Shown here piece by piece: positions 44,123 through 55,631 of a stretch of 64,000 bases of DNA. Below the pieces are notes generated by a model. That model was not told the DNA's origin, ran no database searches, and saw only the letters and a list, made by a program, of their open reading frames with translations. The position numbers and the translations under genes are program-made. The DNA is taken from assembly GCA_013339765.2 (NCBI GenBank), contig CM023456.1:88610797-88674796 (forward strand). The letters run 5' to 3'. Position 1 is the first letter of the stretch, and each line of letters opens with the position of its first letter. Origin of the DNA: Haemaphysalis longicornis. Lineage: Eukaryota; Arthropoda; Arachnida; Ixodida; Ixodidae.

Positions 44123-45790
44123 GTACTTTTCTCATATGTCTTTTCTTTTGGGGAAGAGAAGCATTGTTTTGAAGAAGTTCTGTACTTGTAACGAGTACTT
44201 CCGGATGATTGTTTATTCACCAGACATGGTGTGTTGTTTTTAGCCAATGTAAAAAAATTAGCAGCGGCAAATTATTGACACCTGCCTGAAAGCGCAGGAC
44301 CCAAAAGGGAAAGCATCGTTGCCTGGAAGTTCGCAGTTCATAACTCGCCATAATTTCAGGGAGGCTTGTGGAAATTCGGGACGAAGGAATCCAGTCGATC
44401 ATCTAAAATAGGCTTGAACAGAAGCAACGCTATCACTGGTGTTATAATTTATCTTTCGGTGCTGGGCGGGGGAAAAGATAACATTCCGAAGTATAGAGAC
44501 CATTTCCGAGCTACGATTCTTTTAGTTGCTTAAACTTCAGTCAATCTATGTAATAGCGCACGTGCCCCTTACGAGCCAGTTACACGCCACTGAAGCTACC
44601 AGTACCAGCAAAATACTTATAAAGATTGGGCTGCACATTACAAAGCTTAGTCTTCGTCCGAAGCACAGCCTACGGAGAAAATTCTTCGGACCGTTACGTC
44701 TGCTACGTAATTTTAGGCAAAAGCCAGTGATTACCAAAGTCCTGACTTATGCTGCATCGTGTTTGCCTGTCTTCAATTTTGTTTCTTTGGGTTTTGACGC
44801 GAATTACCCAGATTGGCCGCAATCCGCACGGCTACTGCCCCACAGAGAGAGCTCTCCTCCACGTGTGACGGTTGAATACATGTGCCGTCAGGCTAATTCT
44901 CAGGACAACTTTCAGGCCGTTATGTGCCATCATGCGCTCAGGCCGCATGTGGCGTCAGGCTAAATCTCAGGCATAACGCTAAATCTCATTCTATTGTGAC
45001 AACATTCCGTATTCACGGTGTGGTTAGCGCACTCGTCGGTGATCTGGACACCTTGGTTGAAATGCCTCAGGTTTTATTTTCTCATTCCAGCTACGGCCAT
45101 TTTGATGCCACTCGTGTTTACGAGGACAACTGCGGTTACTTTCAGCGTTTGATGATAGATCTAAGGCGTCTCCCTTAATAGAAAATGGAAGCAGACAGAG
45201 TTTGATTAATTAACTTCTATTTGAATGTGGCACTTAGAATATTTATAGAAGTAAGTCAGGGATCCCATTTCTGAGTATAGACAGATTCAGTGGATACATT
45301 TTTGAAATTTTCTGTAATGACAAATACTACAGAAAACGTTGTTTCTTTTTCTGTGTAAAGTCCCAAAAAGTATCTAACCACATAATAGTTCTGTGAACAA
45401 GGTTGAGTGCTGATCGTGTACTTCGAACGTCATTATAGAAGGTGTTCGGTGCAGCTGCATTCTCTGTGATATTTCAGTGCTATTGAGTTAAATACCATGT
45501 CAAGGGGGAATATGGGATAGCATGTTGCTTCACACTATGTTCATTGTTTTCTTGCGTTGTCCTTGTTGTGAACGGAAAAAATGACGACCAGCGGCAACGT
45601 GCGTACAAGAACCCAGCTTAGTTAAAAAGGGCACAATGTTTACTAGAATACCTGTCAGCACGGATAATAAACGCAAACACTATGTTATCAGTGACACGAA
45701 CCTCTTTTTCAATCCGCTTTTGGACGTTAATATTTGTTACTCAGTCGGATGGTCTCAGCCCGTTTTTTAACAGGTTCATTACGTTTATAG
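44123..45790 (+). other. Sulfotransferase intron (1668 bp)
   Basis: It begins with gtactt and ends with tttatag before 45791. Joining the flanking exons here keeps the frame and gives the family's expected ...SGK|V-FGDYF-H... order. It holds AT-rich sequence and short chance frames; no transposon could be recognised inside. Frames such as 44526-44963 are not coding. Confidence 0.85.
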
Positions 45791-46279
45791 GTAATATTCG
45801 GCGACTACTTCGAGCATCTCAAGCCATGGTATGAGCGTCGCAGCGACTCCAATGTGCTGTTCATCACCTACGAGAAACTCAAGGCGGACACAAGGGCGGT
45901 AGTGTTGAGGATCGCGGAATTCCTCGGTGAAGAGCACGGGAAGGCCCTGCGGGGGGACGACCAATTGATAGAGCGAATTGTAGAGGCTTGCAGTGTCAAG
46001 AGCATGAAGCTATTCTACGATGTCAACCCGGAGGAGAGATCTAAAAGAATTATTCAAGCTGCCTCTAAGTTATTGGTAGGCAAAGAAGCTTCCATGGACA
46101 TGTCTCTCCGCCTGGATGGAGAGCGGCATAAGGGGTCGGGATACGTGCGTAAGGGTATCGTGGGGGACTGGAAGAACTACTTCACCCCTGGGCAGATTAA
46201 GAAGACCAAAGCCTGGATTACACAGAAGACTCGAGGGAGTGATATCATGAAGCTTTGGAGTGATGTAGACTTGTCCTAA
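45791..46279 (+). CDS. Cytosolic sulfotransferase, C-terminal exon
   Basis: This is the last coding exon, 162 residues plus a TAA stop at 46277. It starts at tatag|gta in phase 0 with the previous exon. Visible are 'VIFGDYFEHLKPWYERR', the conserved strand 'NVLFITYEKLKADTRAVV' followed by 'IAEFLGEEHG', and the signature 'YVRKGIVGDWKNYFTPGQI' (RKGxxGDWKNxFT), whose Arg-Lys-Gly contacts the 3'-phosphate of PAPS. The end 'SDIMKLWSDVDLS' is the kind of tail I associate with tick members. The vertebrate KTVE dimer motif is not present in recognisable form. With the upstream exon the protein is about 320 residues, close to the usual 290-330, so only a few N-terminal residues are missing. All signature residues are kept. 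Confidence 0.93.
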   Translation, partial: VIFGDYFEHLKPWYERRSDSNVLFITYEKLKADTRAVVLRIAEFLGEEHGKALRGDDQLIERIVEACSVKSMKLFYDVNPEERSKRIIQAASKLLVGKEASMDMSLRLDGERHKGSGYVRKGIVGDWKNYFTPGQIKKTKAWITQKTRGSDIMKLWSDVDLS

Positions 46280-46984
46280 ACCCTGCGGTCTAAAGTAATC
46301 ATCGTTAGCGAAACAAAAAAACATGAAACTGTCCAGTAGTGCTTCTTACTATTGTCCCTAAAGTGTGTGAAAGTAGTAAGTTTATGTCCTCACTATTACA
46401 TGAAAGAGCCAACTATCTGCTGATTTTCTGCATGGGTTGCTAGGGCACTGTTACGCTTTGTTCGGTGTTAATTTGTAACCGGTGGCAATTCTTTGGCTGC
46501 TGTGAGATGCCACGGCTGAGTTCACGATCACGGAGGTGAAAGGTTTAGGTTACGCAAGTGCACCTTAACTGCAGTAAACGTTTCTGCTGGAGCAAGGTGC
46601 GAGGTGTACGGGTTGCATTTTTCAAACAGAGATAAATAGCACCTCCCTTTACAGAGCCGCTGTAGAATAGGGCGGATATCCTTCTTTGGTTTAGGTGCGT
46701 TATGAACAACTAAAATAATGTGGCCCTTGAAAATGTCTCGGCGAAAGTCGAGCCAACAGAAACTAGGACCAGGTCAGTGACAGCAAAAGAAAAACCGTCG
46801 GTATCAGTGGGTTTCATTGTATACTTTGTACCTTCATGATAATAGAAATCAATTCGTGAACTGAACGGTTGCTTTAATAATTTTTTATCTGATCTGGAAG
46901 TTTGGGCGCTCAGTGCTGTGTGTCGCCTGATTTTTTTGTGCTCATTTTTGACACCTCCTTCGCCGCCGAATTCAAGTGAATAAA
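46280..46984 (+). other. Sulfotransferase 3' UTR candidate
   Basis: The stop at 46277-46279 is followed by AT-rich non-coding DNA. The first well-placed poly(A) signal I can see, aataaa at 46979-46984, would give a 0.7-kb 3' UTR. An earlier variant signal is possible. Confidence 0.45.
46979..46984 (+). promoter_or_regulatory. Candidate polyadenylation signal
   Basis: A consensus aataaa followed by ggttttactt, on the same strand as the sulfotransferase gene and with no other recognised feature between them. Confidence 0.45.
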
Positions 46985-48714
46985 GGTTTTACTTAGAAGC
47001 CAAATATACCTATTGATTGACATTCACGTCGTTTTCCCCGGAGTAATGGCGTAGGCATAGACGGGTATTGTTTGCGCCAGAGAACTGGATAAGTGTAGGG
47101 AATGTGATTAGACCAGATATGTACAAACACTGACTGAGACACACGTTCAAGCTACCTAATGCTTCTCGGGCAGTAGAGAGGCCATATGTGGCATAGTTGT
47201 TCGGGAGAAGGCTCTTGGTTCTAGTGTACATTTTGTCTCCATACACCCTTGCGGCGAAAAATAGACAGGTTCTCTCTTTTGTCGGATGACACAAAATCCG
47301 TTACTAAAAGAGGTGCCATGTACTGCGAATCAAGAGGAAGGACGGCGTGTCATTCTAATATGTGGCATTAAAGAGCCCCTCCATACTCTTCGTTTAGCAA
47401 CTCTGGCACTTGGGGCACTCACGCGCGTCATTGGCCTAATTGAGGTGTTCAGATGCGGTGTTGCCAACTTTGACGCACTTGGTTCTTTGAACCGGTGATT
47501 CTAAATTGTGACGAGCTTCCAGTTATTCATATAAGACCCGATTATTGTGGTTACGGTCATTGGCGCAAAAACTATTTATGTATATACCTGCGTTCATGGG
47601 CCTTCACAATCACGCCCTCGCTGAGCTGTAAAGCATATAGCTTTCGGACATGTCGGAAGGAATGTGTCCTTTGAACGTTGGCAAACGACACATGAACGGG
47701 GGGGAGATTAGGGCTAAACTAGTAGGTAGTTTAATATGCGGAAGCCTTAGGCTGTTAGCCAAGTAGAGCTGGTAACTTGTGCTTGTACTACGATGAAGCA
47801 GTTTCCATACACACTTTGATCACGTTGCTATGCTGGCAGAAGTAAGGAAGCGATGAAAATATAAAATCATAAAGGTCTTCTGAATAACCTTGCGAACCAC
47901 ACCCGAGTTACCGCAGTCTGCTTACCAGTGATGATCCAGTGTAGTGGTTCTAGTTGCGTGTGATTTATTCACTAAGAGGCTGCTTAGACTGTGGCTTGGA
48001 CAAACGGCGCCAAAGAACAGGGTGTTATGTATGTTTTGGTGTCTTAGTTATGATCTTATGGTATCTTATAGTATCTCAAGGCATATTCTAAAGGTTATGT
48101 CATCTTAGGCTTAGTTATTTTTACATGTGTAGTTCAAGTGTAATTGATCAAAACACAAGATGTTTGGATAACAGCAGGGATTGGTGTACACAGGCATTCA
48201 ACTAAACATTCTCAATCGCCACTAAACAAATTATGGAGATTGAGAAAGCAGTATTATCGGCAAGGCCTTACCCCGGAGGCCGAGGTAGGTGTGCCGTGCG
48301 ACACGAAATGGTTTGGGAACAGTGACAATGAATTGGTATTCTAAGACACAATTTCCCGCCAAAACAAGCCCGTCCGGAAGGATTTTGGCCGGGAGCTTGG
48401 GGATGGGGCGTGTGTAGATTTGAGCGACGTGTTTGCGTCTATCTTCTGTTCACTGGTCTAGGACATGGTGTGCTGTAAGCCCTCCTACACATTTCGTGCA
48501 TTGTGGCTTTGTGGCCCGTTTGGAAAGCAAGGATATGTTTTCTTGTTTCTGTCTTACCCGTAGACTACAAAGTGTATCTTCTGGTAGGGCGTTTCGTTTT
48601 AGAGATACAGAATAAATGGCTTATTGAGAGGAATAGTCAGCGTCTGTAGCAGTGAAGCGAATCCTCAAATGCCCATCCGCCCGAGAGAATCACTTGAAGA
48701 AGTTAAGCCGGAGA
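46985..48714. other. Unassigned sequence
   Basis: A 94-codon minus frame at 47010-47294 starts with ATG and has no recognisable motif. Nothing else could be assigned. Confidence 0.35.
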
Positions 48715-48805
48715 GAGAATAAACAGGTTTTGGTGTGGGTACGATTCGAACCCAGGCTTCCAGGATACGTGTCAATCACGCACCTCACCACATAAGATTG
48801 ACGTT
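48715..48805 (-). repeat. tRNA-like SINE remnant, antisense
   Basis: On the minus strand ctgggttcgaatcgtacccac contains a perfect B-box word with a complementary T-stem, and tatgtggtgaggtgcgtgatt about 30 bases before it is a weak A-box region. It differs from the Ruka and the 6.9-kb families. It could also be a decayed tRNA gene. Confidence 0.45.
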
Positions 48806-49312
48806 TTTGTCTTCTTACACAGAAACCAGCCCTTAATGTAGATAAATCTCACATCACCTATAATAAGAGTGCATTCCTTGACGCATACTGTAAATAAAAC
48901 ACACACGCACACTTTAGCATGATGAAAGCAGTCTGGCAGCGGTGATTCAGCCGCTAGGAGGCTCCGCACAAGCGGACGTAACAGAGCGCGGCGGAGGCAT
49001 CGACGACGCGACAAACGGGTACGTGTTTGAAATTTCATATTCCTTTTTCAGATGACCAGGTTTTATAGAGAGATGTAGGTTTTAGACAATATGGTTAGTT
49101 GAAGGAGCGGTAGTTGTTAGCGCAGGGAAGTGACCGAATCAGATGTGTCGCGCGGTTGTTGCACGTGGCGGTTGGAAAGCGTGTTAGTTGGTGATTCTAG
49201 TGGGTAATTAGTGAAAGAATAATTGATGCTGTAGGAAAGAATCGCACGTTGCGGCTTACTTTTAGATTGGAGGGGAGCGCGCGATAACGCGGCCGTGAAT
49301 TAAGTCAGAGTT
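48806..49312. other. Possible 5' flank or UTR of the CR1/L2-like LINE
   Basis: No coding motif is visible. The LINE's ORF1 starts at about 49338, so part of this interval may be its 5' UTR, but the element's 5' boundary cannot be read. Confidence 0.3.
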
Positions 49313-49337
49313 GTGCAAGACTTGGACGGGCAGTACC

Positions 49338-50340
49338 ATGCCTCAGAAGAGGAAGCCGGGTGTGGTGTGCACAGGGTGCAAGCGCTGAATACCCGCTCGA
49401 GGATACGAGGTTCGAGTCGGTCGAGGACGCCGGAAGGGCAGGACTTCAGGTGCAGAGTGTGTGTGCTAGCGTCGCGCCTCGACCGGCTCGAGGAAGAAAA
49501 GGAGCAACTCAGGATTCAGGTAGGCGAGCTACAGGAGGAGCTCAAAGATGAACAAAGGCAGAGAAAGGCAGTCGAAGCAAGGTTGGCACAAATGGAGGTC
49601 AAACTGGCGACGAAGGGTGGCATCCAGAGAAAGAAGGACGTAGGTCACGAGGCAGGTGTGTCGACAGGGCTTGACCTCCGAGAAGGGAAAGGAGGAGGAC
49701 AAAGACGACACGCCGGAAAACGATTCCGGACTGGCGCTGACTCAGCCGGTGCGGGAGCAGGTGGCCGCGCGGTGGGCTGCCAGGAAAAAGGAAGAAAGAC
49801 GCATGGTGATTGTGGCGGTGGACTCCAACATGCGCTACTCAGAGATGGAGATTAGAAGGACGGGTGAGAGAGGACGAGAGAGTGCAGGTTGGCGTGTTCC
49901 CGGGGCCAGACGGACCAGAGGTAGTGTTAGAAAAGGCAAAGGATAAAATGTGGAGAAAATATGCAGGGGCAGAACCTAGTGATTATCGCAGGAGGAACCA
50001 ATGACGTTCTGCAGGGAAGGGGTGCGGGAGTGCGCAAGCAACTGGAAAAAAGGGGGTGAAGGAAGCTTCGGGACGCTGTGCCCAGATGTGCAGGTCGTCG
50101 TTAGCACAGTACCACAGATCATTGGGAGAAGTGTGCATGTGGAAAGGGAAGTTGTCAGCGGTAAACCAAGACATACGGAGCTGGGGCAAGGAGCTGAGTT
50201 TCGCTGTCGTAGACATCAACAGGGATGTCCGATCGGTTTGCCGGAAAAGGGCGTTCCTAGCGTGACGGAGTGCATTTCAGCGGGCAGGTGTGAGCAGCCA
50301 TCGGAAGACGACACGCGGCGCGAACTGTCGCTTTTTTAGT
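49338..50340 (+). pseudogene. LINE ORF1 relic: coiled coil plus SGNH/esterase-like domain
   Basis: The start atgcctcagaagaggaagcc at 49338 reads MPQKRKPGVVCTGCKR, then a stop. In another frame follow a Cys-pair and a charged coiled coil, 'LDRLEEEKEQLRIQVGELQ'. After that come 'ERRMVIVAVDSNM', fitting the first block of SGNH hydrolases (GDSN here as VDSN), then 'ERVQVGVFPG', 'LVIIAGGTNDVLQG' at 49976-50017 (the GxND block) and 'VQVVVSTVPQIIGRSVH'. A final Asp-His block is only weakly visible near 50267-50280. Esterase domains in ORF1 are known for CR1-like LINEs; their role in retrotransposition is unresolved. The first block has lost its Gly (GDS to VDS), and the frame changes at least three times. 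Confidence 0.7.
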
Positions 50341-50487
50341 GGGGCAACAGGCCTTTGCGAAGATGGTGTAGGCAAATGCAAGTAGCAAAGTGAGATAGCG
50401 GGGTCGGTGCAGATTAGTGCAGGCAAACGAAAGGGACGACGACGGCGTGTAAAAGAAGAGAGGGAGGAAACTGAAGATCGCATACAT

Positions 50488-51160
50488 AAACATGCAGGGC
50501 GGCAGGAAAAGAGCAAAGTGGATGGAGATTAGTGAGCAGCTAGAACAGGAAGATATCCAGGTATACGCTGTGACCGAGACGCACCTACGAGACTTGGAAG
50601 AGCCTCCGGTAATCGGAGAGTATGTATGGGAAGGTTGTAATAGGACGGCTGGATTGAGAAAAGGCGGAGGAGTAGGTATGCTTATACGGCAGGGGGGCTA
50701 ATTGGAAGAGAGTGAAAGAAAGACTGTAAAGAACAGTGTGTGGGTGAAAGGGATAGTGGAGGGTAGGGAGATGGCTTAGGGGTGGCGTATCTATGGACGG
50801 GTAAGGATAGCAAAGAACAAACGAAAAACTGGTGGCGTGTCTAAAAAAGGACATCGAGGATTTGAAACGTTCCGGGGAGGTACTATTGGTAGGGGACATG
50901 AACGCCCACATTGAAGATCTAGACGGGTACACAGACTTCAACGGAAATCTAATGCTAGATATGTGTGAGTACCAAAGCTGATCATAGTAAATAGGGAACA
51001 AAAATGCGAGGGGTCAAATAACATGGGAGTGTGGTAGGAGACAGTCAAGTATTGACTACTGCCTTATTTCAGAGGGACTCTATGAATGGTTGGATGGACA
51101 TGACCATAGATGAGGAAGGGGGCCACAGTCTGGGCAGTGACCACAAGCGCATAAACCTGG
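50488..51160 (+). pseudogene. LINE ORF2 N-terminus: APE-type endonuclease relic
   Basis: The frame through 50492-50701 contains 'IAYINMQGGRKRAKWM' (catalytic Asn block) and 'IQVYAVTETHL' (the Glu of the metal site). After frame breaks, 'EVLLVGDMNAHIEDLDG' at about 50877-50927 gives the GDxN block, and 'GHSLGSDHKRINLGFG' at 51124-51171 the SDH block. All four catalytic blocks are thus kept in order, interrupted by frameshifts around 50700-50870. This nuclease would nick target DNA for target-primed reverse transcription. Confidence 0.8.
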
Positions 51161-51474
51161 GTTTTGGGAAACTGGGGGGCGACAAAACGGGTCGACCGGG
51201 CCAGCGCACAAAGTTAAACAGCAAACAAATTGCGGTTATAGCCAAAAGCATAGAGGCTGACATAGAAAGAAATCCTGGAGAAGAGTGGGAATATGACAGG
51301 CTCATCAAAACTATGCAGGAAAAAATAGTCAAGGCAGAGGGGGCCAATCGATGAAGAGGAAAGAAAACACCCAAAAGCTGGTGGAACAAAGAAATCAAGG
51401 AGGCGATAGAGAGGCGTAAACAGGCGTCTAGAGATCACAGACAGGCCAAGAGGGCAGGGAGACAGCAGGAAGAG

Positions 51475-52752
51475 GTGGACCTAAAATGGGAGCAATATAA
51501 GCAAATGAAACAGGAAGTGCAGCAATTAGTGCAGGCGAAAATAAAGGGGGACAGCGAGCGATGGGTAGCGCAAATACGAGGGAGGGGTAGAGACGCGCCG
51601 AAAAGGTTTTGGAACCATGTGCAGGCATTAGGGAAACGCACGAGTCCCACAGAAGGCGGTACTATAGAAAACGAGCAGGGACAGATGCTCAAGGGAGAGG
51701 AAGCATTGTCATACCTACACAAAATCATCACGGAGAAGTTCGGTAAGATGGATGAAGAGGCCCCGCAGCGACACAGAGATGTCGCGACGGGTAGGCCGGA
51801 ATGTCTGGAGATAGATGGGGACAAGCTGAAATGGAAAAGAGCTGAGGAAAAGGTCCCCAAAAATACCGCGGTAGGCACAGATGGGATACCGATGGAGTTG
51901 ATTAACCAATTAGGACCAAAGAGCAAGGGAAAGCTACTACAAGCCATCAGAACAAGGATAGAAGAAAAGGCAATACCGGCCGCGTGGCAAATGAGCAGGA
52001 TGAACTTGGTGTACAAGGGCAAAGGAGTCAAGACAAACCCGAGTTCGTATAGGCCAGTAACCGTCACGTCAGTGCTGTACAGGTTAGCAATGCAGGCAGT
52101 GAAGTTCGAACTAGAGCAGTGGGTGGAAGAAAATAGGATATTAGGGGAACTTCAAAATGGGTTTCGAAAGGACAGAAGACTCGACGACAACTTATTTGTG
52201 GTGAGCCAATGCATAGAGGTGGCGAAGATGCAAAACCGACCTTTGTGGTTAGCCTTTCTGGACATTAAAGCGGCGTATGATAATGTAGACAGGGAGAGGC
52301 TATGGAGTATCCTGGAGAACGAGGGAATTGGGGCAGAATTCATTAGCTTACTCAGGGAGCTATACCGGGAGAACCAAGTTCAAATAGTGTGGGAGGGGAT
52401 AACATACAATAGGCCTGTATACACCTACAAGGGTTTGAAACAAGGATGTCCTCTCTCTCCGCTGCTGTTCATGATCTACATGGCGGGGTTAGAAAGGAAG
52501 CTAGAAGTCAGTACGCTGGGGTTCGACTTATCATACATGAAAAACAGGCAGGTGGTGGAACAACGGGTTCCGGGACTAATGTATGCAGACGACATATTAT
52601 TGATGGCGGATAACCGGATAGGTATGCAGGGCTTGATGGATATATGCGGTGAAGAAGCGACGCACCTAGGGCTATCCTTTAGCAGAGAAAAATCGGGATC
52701 ATGGTCTTTAACGACGGCGCGGAGCACAAAACAGTATCAGTGCAGCAAGTAG
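51475..52752 (+). pseudogene. LINE reverse transcriptase, longest uninterrupted frame
   Basis: A 425-codon frame, continuous with the endonuclease frame upstream except for a stop at 51352. Blocks in order: 'AVGTDGIPMELINQLGPK', 'MNLVYKGKGVKTNPSSYRPV', 'LQNGFRKDRRLDDNLFVV', 'LAFLDIKAAYDNVDRERL' (catalytic Asp), 'GLKQGCPLSPLLFMIYM' and 'GLMYADDILLMADNR' (catalytic YADD at 52582-52593). A frameshift near 52700 moves the remainder ('VEIPLVKEYKYLGVWLNDS') to another frame. Everything needed for polymerase activity within this block is still there, so decay is recent compared with the other LINEs in the window. Confidence 0.9.
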
Positions 52753-53718
52753 AAATACCATTGGTGAAAGAGTATAAATATTTAGGAGTATGGCTGAACG
52801 ACAGCGAAGATTACACGCAGGCGCATGAGGCGCACCTTAAGACGAAAGGAAGACGGAACGCGGCCATAATGAAGCATAGAGCCCTCTGGGGATACAGCAA
52901 ATACGAGGTGGTTAAGGGGAGTCTGGAAAGGGGTCATGGTACCAGGATTAACTTTCGCAAATTCGGTTCTGTGCATGAAGCCAGAGACCCAAGCCGGCCT
53001 GGAGGTAAATCAGAGGGCGGTAGGCAGATTGGCCCTAGGGGCCCACAGCAAAACTACAAATGAAGCGGTACAAGGGGATATGGGGCTGGTCGTCTTTCGA
53101 GGCGAGGGAGGCGCAGAGCAAGATAAAGTTTGAGGAGCGACTTCGTGACATGGAGGACGAAAAATGGGCCGCGAGGGTGTTTAAGTACCTGTATATGAGG
53201 AGCGTGGACACGCGGTGGAGACGGAGGACCAGACAGCTGACCAAGCGGTACGGAAATTCGGTAGGGGAAAGTGGTATTACACAACAGTTAAAAAGCAGGT
53301 AAAGGCAGCAGAGACGACGAAGTGGGCACAGAGCATGGAAGCGAAAAAAACCCTGGAGACTTATAGGGCAGAGAAACGGGAAATTAAGAAGGAGGGATTC
53401 TATGACAATACGAGAGGCAGTACTTTGCTCTTCGAGGCACGGGCAGGGTGCCTGAGAACCCGGGCATACACGGGTAGCTACAGGCAGCAGGATGAAACAT
53501 GTGCGTGCTGCGGCAGTGATCGGGAAACTATAGACCATATTGTCAGGAACTGCACAGAGATACGACCACCGCGGGGTGAGGGGGAAACGACGCTGGTGGA
53601 GGCTTTGGGATTTGGGGCGAGGGTGAACCTCAACTTCAAGGCCATAGAGGTGACGAAGAGGCGACTGGAGTGGTGGTGGAGGAAAAGTAGGGAAGGGATG
53701 AGTACGCAGGCGGAGTAA
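52753..53718 (+). pseudogene. LINE ORF2 C-terminus with zinc knuckle
   Basis: Homology continues in alternating frames: 52701-53063, 52936-53133, 53060-53302 and 53215-53718. The last frame has 'DETCACCGSDRETIDHIVRNC', a C-C-H-C zinc knuckle as at the end of many LINE ORF2 proteins, and stops at 53718. At least four single-base shifts separate the pieces. Confidence 0.8.
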
Positions 53719-53921
53719 TCATACAGGATTAGAATTTAGAACAGCGAGGAGGAGAAAAAAAACTGGGGTGGGGGCGATGAGTTTTTAAACAGGGAAGAGA
53801 GGGGAGATGGGAGGGAGGATGACAATCTATTAGGTTAGCTGGATAGTAGGGCGAGTAGGCGTAATAAAACTGGCAAGTCGGTTGCTGACAACCGACGCCC
53901 CGATTCAAAGGGAAAGCCACT

Positions 53922-53940
53922 AATCATCATCATCATCATC
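53922..53940 (+). repeat. (ATC)n terminal repeat of the LINE
   Basis: Six copies of atc close the element's 3' UTR. CR1/L2-like elements end in such short repeats, so this marks the 3' insertion boundary. Confidence 0.8.
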
Positions 53941-54374
53941 AATTGTGTTCTCGGAATAATTTACTTAGGGCAAGAAAGTTCTCCGCACTTCGTTCAATTA
54001 AGCGGGCCTATTCATGGATATAACAACTAAGTCAAAACAAGAAAATTGGTCGCCATCCTGCCATTGCGAAAGTGGATGTCAAGCAAAGCTGTTGTAAACT
54101 ACTACTAAATGGTGATAGAAGACGGAAGGAATTGTTTCTCGTCGTCAAGGCGGCCTTGTCGTGCGCACAGATAGTTTCCACTAAATAAGGGTGCAGAGTA
54201 TCTCACTATTTCTCCTATTTTTTCGTGCCACCAGCATGATCATTGCTCCGTTCGCTTACCGTGACATTTGTCTACACTGCCACGGTGCACGGGCGCCGGC
54301 ATTTTGTTTATTCGTTTTGGTCAGTCAACTCTGGTAGGCTTAGCTTGTCCTCCCTGCTCTGCGGCTTCGCGTTA
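53941..54374. other. Unassigned sequence
   Basis: Nothing could be recognised between the LINE end and the tandem duplication. Confidence 0.4.
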
Positions 54375-55416
54375 CTGAAGTCATTCCGAAGGCGAATCGA
54401 AGATAACGCACGTAAGAACATTTCACCAGCAGAAAGTATGCCCAAAGACGCCGTTTCGCTGCATCTTCGGTAGCGTTTGTTAACAAACGACCCGGTCTAA
54501 GTTAACGGCGAGGCCGTAGATGCGGCAGTCTCGCAACACTTATAAATCCAACATGGCCGTCGCTGCTGGACTTGCGTTTCTTCTCCCTAGCGGTACACTA
54601 ATACCTTATCTGCTGACACTACGCTCGGCCTTCTCTGGCGGCAAATGCTGGGTCTTGCCCAGACTGACTCATGCGCTCGGTGTCTTGGGCAACACCTGTT
54701 CTCTTTAGTGATACTAGTCCATAATATTTACCAGGAACTTACAAGAAGGGCGGGGGGGAGTCCCGTTGTGAACAGGCGCCTTATCATCCATAATGCGGTT
54801 TAGATGCTTATTTTGTGGTTTTATTCAACAAATTCTCCAGGTCTATGCTGTATGCCTGATTCGCCTGACGTATGCGCTCGGCGTCTGAAGTCATTCCGAA
54901 TGCGAATCGAAGATAACGCATGTAGCAGCCTTTCACCAGCAGAAGTATGCCCAAAGATGCCGTTTTACTGCATCTTGGTAGTGTTCACAAGCGAGCCGGT
55001 CGAAGTTAACGGCGAGGCCGTAGATGCGGCAATCTCGCAACACTTATAAATACCAACATGGCCGTTGTTGCTGACTTGCGTGCCTCATTAGCGGTACACT
55101 AATACGTTATCTACTGACACTACGCTCGGCTTTTCTTTCGGCAAATGCTGGGTCTTAGCCCAGCCTGATGCATGCGCTCGGTGTCTTGGGCAGGCAACTG
55201 CTCTATTTAGTGATAATAGTCCTGCCTAGCCTTCAAAGATAATCTGAAATCATAATCTTTGCAAGAAACACAAGACGGGGGTCGGGGGAGTCCGGTTGTT
55301 CGCAGGCGCTTATCACCCATAAATTCCGTTTAAATGCTTGTTTTGTGGTTTTTTTAAACAAATTCTCGAGCTTCTATGCTGTATGTCTTATTAGCCTGAC
55401 GTATGCGCTCGGCGTC
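54375..55416 (+). repeat. Tandem duplication, two units of ~0.52 kb
   Basis: Unit 1 (54375-54888) starts gaagtcattccgaaggcgaatcg and unit 2 (54889-55416) starts gaagtcattccgaatgcgaatcg. Between them the phrases 'gttaacggcgaggccgtag', 'atctcgcaacacttataaat', 'agcggtacactaatac', 'ggcaaatgctgggtctt', 'gcgctcggtgtcttgggca' and 'ggggg-agtcc-gttgt' recur in the same order. Short indels are common, giving about 85% identity by eye. Frames are not preserved between units, so it is non-coding. Confidence 0.9.
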
Positions 55417-55631
55417 TTAGGTCTTGGTGCCTCCGCGTTTTCGCCCATAGAGATGAAACCGTCGGGGGTAGACGTACACATCTTTGCTGTAATGTCGTTG
55501 GGAAACACAAGAGTTTTTCGTCCCTGACGAGGATATAACGCATACATCTATTTTAATAGTCCGCAGCAGAACACCAAAAAAACCATCATTCCGAAACAAA
55601 ACAAAGGCAGTGATGAACGTTCTCAGTACAG
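55417..55631. other. Unassigned spacer
   Basis: Short AT-rich spacer between the tandem repeat and the Penelope-like pair; nothing was recognised. Confidence 0.4.

Larger units (their letters stand above)
49313..53940 (+). mobile_element. Nearly full-length CR1/L2-like non-LTR retrotransposon, decayed
   Basis: The element keeps the full order of a CR1/L2-type LINE: ORF1 with a coiled coil and an SGNH-esterase-like domain (49338-50340), ORF2 with an APE endonuclease (50488-51160), reverse transcriptase (51475-52752), a C-terminal region with a CCHC-type zinc knuckle (about 53500-53551), a 220-base 3' UTR, and a terminal (ATC)n at 53922-53940. The short-microsatellite 3' end instead of poly-A is typical for CR1/L2-like elements. 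At least seven frameshifts and several stops are present, so the copy is inactive, yet no large deletion is evident. It is the longest mobile element here and the most complete. Confidence 0.85.

Noticed and set aside
49360..50265. Several frames of 60-110 codons that could be taken as small genes
   Set aside because: They are frameshifted pieces and shadows of the LINE's ORF1.
51435..52067. A 210-codon minus-strand frame rich in Ser, Leu and Cys
   Set aside because: It is the antisense shadow of the LINE reverse transcriptase frame.
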